Notes under the pieces: generated by a model
What the model saw: only the letters and a program-made list of their open reading frames with translations
What the model was told of the DNA's origin: nothing
The model's database searches: none
Shown: piece after piece, positions 7,815-9,157 of the stretch
Layout: each line of letters opens with the position of its first letter
Numbering within the stretch: position 1 is the stretch's first letter
Assembly: GCA_007121565.1 (NCBI GenBank)
Contig: SKKI01000290.1
Coordinates: forward strand, 1-9,157
Reading direction: 5' to 3'
Length of the DNA stretch: 9,157 bases
Origin: Phycisphaerae bacterium
GTDB taxonomy: Bacteria; Planctomycetota; Phycisphaerae; Sedimentisphaerales; Anaerohalosphaeraceae
Translations under genes and position numbers: made by a program

Positions 7815-7848
7815 TTTATCGGCCTTACGTACCTGTCATCAACATTTA
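7815..7848 (-). promoter_or_regulatory. possible promoter of the FlgM-like gene with GCCGATAA
   Basis: On the minus strand GCCGATAA (7823-7816) equals the sigma28/FliA -10 consensus. A TAAA-type -35 (TAAATGTT, 7848-7841) is present but its spacing is 17 rather than the usual 11 bases, so a true sigma28 promoter is doubtful. A vegetative reading is also possible: TTGATG (7842-7837), 16 bases, GATAAA (7820-7815). The site is about 150 bp from the start codon at 7660. GCCG and CGGC also form a small inverted repeat around ATAAA. Confidence 0.3.
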
Positions 7849-7935
7849 CAATACTGGTATCGTCCGTTGGGGCGACGAAACTTCAACTTTTTTCAAAAAA
7901 CCTTTACTCCTTTATACAAAAGAAGTTAGTCCGAG

Positions 7936-7958
7936 AAATAAGGAAAATCCTTATTTTT
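7936..7958 (+). terminator. AT-rich hairpin with T-tract (possible weak terminator)
   Basis: A perfect 9-bp stem (AAATAAGGA at 7936-7944 with TCCTTATTT at 7948-7956) with an AAA loop, running into TTTTT on the plus strand. Only two G-C pairs in the stem make it a weak intrinsic terminator; an operator for a dimeric repressor is the other reading. No plus-strand gene ends just before it. Confidence 0.3.
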
Positions 7959-7994
7959 GATCAGTTTATCGCCTATTGCTTCCAACCGAATTCA

Positions 7995-8180
7995 GGGGGC
8001 TTTGGGGTCTTTTTCTGTTAAGCTGGTAAATCCAGGCAATACACAACATCTTGTAATCTCACTTAATTTAACGGCGTTCTGGCTGATTTCTCCGGGTACA
8101 TCTGTTGTAGTTGTAGAACGAAATGTAAAATGGCATTTTGCGCACGAAGATGGCACAAGGTATAAAAACGCAAAGCCCCC
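7995..8180. repeat. 10-bp inverted repeats bounding a 186-bp segment
   Basis: GGGGGCTTTG (7995-8004) recurs inverted as CAAAGCCCCC (8171-8180). Just inside each copy is a T-rich run (GGGTCTTTTT on the left; CGTTTTTATA on the minus strand at the right), so similarity extends imperfectly inward. The 186-bp interior is AT-rich and has no recognised gene. This could be the ends of a very small non-autonomous element, but no target-site duplication is evident. Confidence 0.3.
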
Positions 8181-8203
8181 GCGAAAAGCTGTATCAGTGG
8201 GGC
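8164..8203 (-). terminator. possible terminator downstream of the phage-type gene
   Basis: On the minus strand GCCCC (8203-8199) pairs with GGGGC (8179-8175) and is followed by TTTGCGTTTTT. The loop is about 19 bases and the stem only five, so this is weak. It lies about 40-75 bp after the stop codon of the tape-measure-like gene, the expected place for a terminator. Confidence 0.2.
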
Positions 8204-8239
8204 AGGTGTTTTGCAACAATCCTGCTGCCGCTCGTATCC

Positions 8240-9157
8240 TTATGGCGATATACGCGGCGACGCATTGCCTTCGCTGCGCTGAAGATTTGTTGAATAATCA
8301 TAATGATTATTGATGACCGTTATGCCGCGCTCGCGGCCCGCGTCGCGTACCGCACTGAAACGCTGATCTTCTGTCATACCTCTGAAGAAGTGCCCACGAA
8401 CACTACCCAGGGGATCGGCTATTTCGGCTCGCTCTTCTTCGCTCAAAGAATCCGCCCACATCGAAAACGCCGCCTCCTCGTCAACTGTGGTAGTGAGGTC
8501 GAACCGGCCCGTCAAATCCCTGGCCCATTGCCCTACCGGATCGCGTCGCCGCCGCTCTTCCCGGTACTGTCGCCCAAGCCGGCGTATCAATTTACGCCTG
8601 GCTTCATCGCCTGTAACATCAAGCCCAAGTAACGCCACTAAAGCGTCTATCTCGTCGTGCTCAGCCTCAAACGTCCCACGCCGGCCCTCTGCTTTTCTTT
8701 GCTCGCGGGCGATGCCCTCCGGCCCGGCGGCCCTATCCAGCGCCGCCCGCTGGGCGTCCATATCGGCCTGCATCAGTTTATACACACCCGTCGCGCCGGT
8801 GCGGCCGTAGACCTGCTGCAGCGCCCGCGTCGCGGCGTGCGGCTCCATCCCGGCCACATGCGCCCCCATCGCCGCAAACAGCCGCTGCGGATCGGCGGCC
8901 GTCTCGGCATCGATGCCCAGCCCCTCGGCCTCTGAAATATTGGCCCCCATCAGCGCCTCCAGTGTCCGGGCCGGCAGGGCCTGCCGCTGCCGCCCGGCCT
9001 CGCCGGCGGCCAGTGCCGCCACGGTCGCGACCGCCTCGTCCGGGCTCCAGCCCATCGCCTGGATCGTCGGCATCCCCCGCGACAACGCGCCGATCACATC
9101 GCCGTCGGTCAGCCCCGTCCGCCCGGCCGCCTCGGCGATCTGCCGCCGAAACGCGCC
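8240..9157 (-). CDS. probable phage tail tape-measure protein, C-terminal part (partial at right edge)
   Basis: The frame is open from the right edge to a TAA at 8240 (305 residues seen); the GTG at 9097 is an internal codon, since the 20 codons before it read on in style (AEAAGRTGLTDGDVIGAL). The first visible part, with DGDVIGALSRGMPTIQAMGW, SPDEAVATVAALAAGEAG and LPARTLEALMGANIS, has the repeated Ala/Gly-rich helical pattern typical of tape-measure proteins, which set tail length and line the tail tube. The middle is charged and helical (for example RRKLIRRLGRQYREERRRRDP). The C-terminus has ITVINNHYDYST and ends in PRISP, like the Asn/Tyr-rich tails of such proteins. No signal peptide or membrane segment is visible in this part. 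Neighbouring tail genes would lie beyond the edge. A non-phage helical repeat protein cannot be excluded. Confidence 0.5.
   Translation of the reverse strand, partial: GAFRRQIAEAAGRTGLTDGDVIGALSRGMPTIQAMGWSPDEAVATVAALAAGEAGRQRQALPARTLEALMGANISEAEGLGIDAETAADPQRLFAAMGAHVAGMEPHAATRALQQVYGRTGATGVYKLMQADMDAQRAALDRAAGPEGIAREQRKAEGRRGTFEAEHDEIDALVALLGLDVTGDEARRKLIRRLGRQYREERRRRDPVGQWARDLTGRFDLTTTVDEEAAFSMWADSLSEEERAEIADPLGSVRGHFFRGMTEDQRFSAVRDAGRERGITVINNHYDYSTNLQRSEGNASPRISP
8293..8311. repeat. 19-base AT-rich palindrome inside the phage-type gene
   Basis: AATAATCATAATGATTATT is a perfect inverted repeat of nine bases around a central A. On the minus strand it encodes the NNHYDY segment near the C-terminus of the tape-measure-like protein, so it may simply reflect codon choice. 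Confidence 0.4.

Larger units (their letters stand above)
7661..8239. other. gene-poor AT-richer spacer
   Basis: About 580 bp between the FlgM-like gene and the phage-type gene, clearly more AT-rich than both sides, particularly 7780-8170. Open frames exist on both strands (plus 7659-8021 and 7957-8313, minus 7992-8219), but they overlap one another, have no good ribosome site and show no family motif; I do not call them. The region holds a possible promoter at 7815-7842, a hairpin at 7936-7956, and an inverted repeat at 7995-8004/8171-8180, all listed separately. I see no tRNA-like fold, integrase or clear attachment site. It is the likely junction between chromosome and phage DNA. Confidence 0.5.

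Noticed and set aside
7659..8021. A plus-strand frame of 120 codons overlapping the start of the FlgM-like gene.
   Set aside because: No ribosome site, no recognisable domain, and it passes through a probable hairpin and AT-rich non-coding DNA.
8293..8311. A 19-base palindrome resembling a Fur box (15 of 19 positions match the classical GATAATGAT-type consensus).
   Set aside because: It lies inside the 3' end of a coding region, encodes a typical Asn/Tyr-rich tape-measure C-terminus, and has no gene starting next to it.

Overview
The window is GC-rich bacterial DNA that looks planctomycete-like (Planctomycetota, perhaps Phycisphaerae). The evidence is indirect: high G+C, a SpoVG homologue carrying an inserted four-cysteine zinc ribbon directly behind ispE, and a long two-domain sugar-alcohol-type dehydrogenase next to a divergent PHP protein. 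No rRNA or other taxonomic marker is present, so this placement is an inference.

Layout. Positions 1-2605 (minus strand) hold two envelope-polysaccharide genes: a WecA/TagO-type polyprenyl-phosphate sugar-1-phosphate transferase and, overlapping its stop codon by TTGA, a multi-membrane-spanning O-antigen ligase/polymerase (Wzy/WaaL type) that runs off the left edge. A 251-bp divergent spacer (2606-2856) holds a good sigma70-like promoter for each direction. To the right (2857-7296, plus strand) is a co-directional series: a PHP-domain protein, a 549-residue zinc-type dehydrogenase, IspE of the MEP isoprenoid pathway, and SpoVG with a zinc ribbon. Convergent to these is a small minus-strand gene (7346-7660) that resembles the FlgM anti-sigma-28 factor. 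It is followed on its upstream side by about 580 bp of AT-richer DNA with no convincing gene. At the right edge (8240-9157, minus strand) lies the C-terminal part of a probable phage tail tape-measure protein, so the window ends in a prophage or phage remnant.

How the genes fit together. The WecA-type enzyme starts a lipid-linked glycan and the Wzy/WaaL-like protein would polymerise or ligate it. The PHP protein and dehydrogenase probably act in one sugar (phosphate) pathway. IspE supplies isoprenoid precursors, including the polyprenyl carriers used by WecA-type enzymes. SpoVG is a nucleic-acid-binding regulator. The FlgM-like gene points to flagellar regulation, and an exact GCCGATAA (sigma28 -10 consensus) lies upstream of it.

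No complete new defence or mobile system is visible. The most unusual items are the dehydrogenase with two tandem nucleotide-binding domains, its PHP partner that has lost several canonical metal ligands, the zinc-ribbon SpoVG, and the phage/chromosome junction near 7660-8240.
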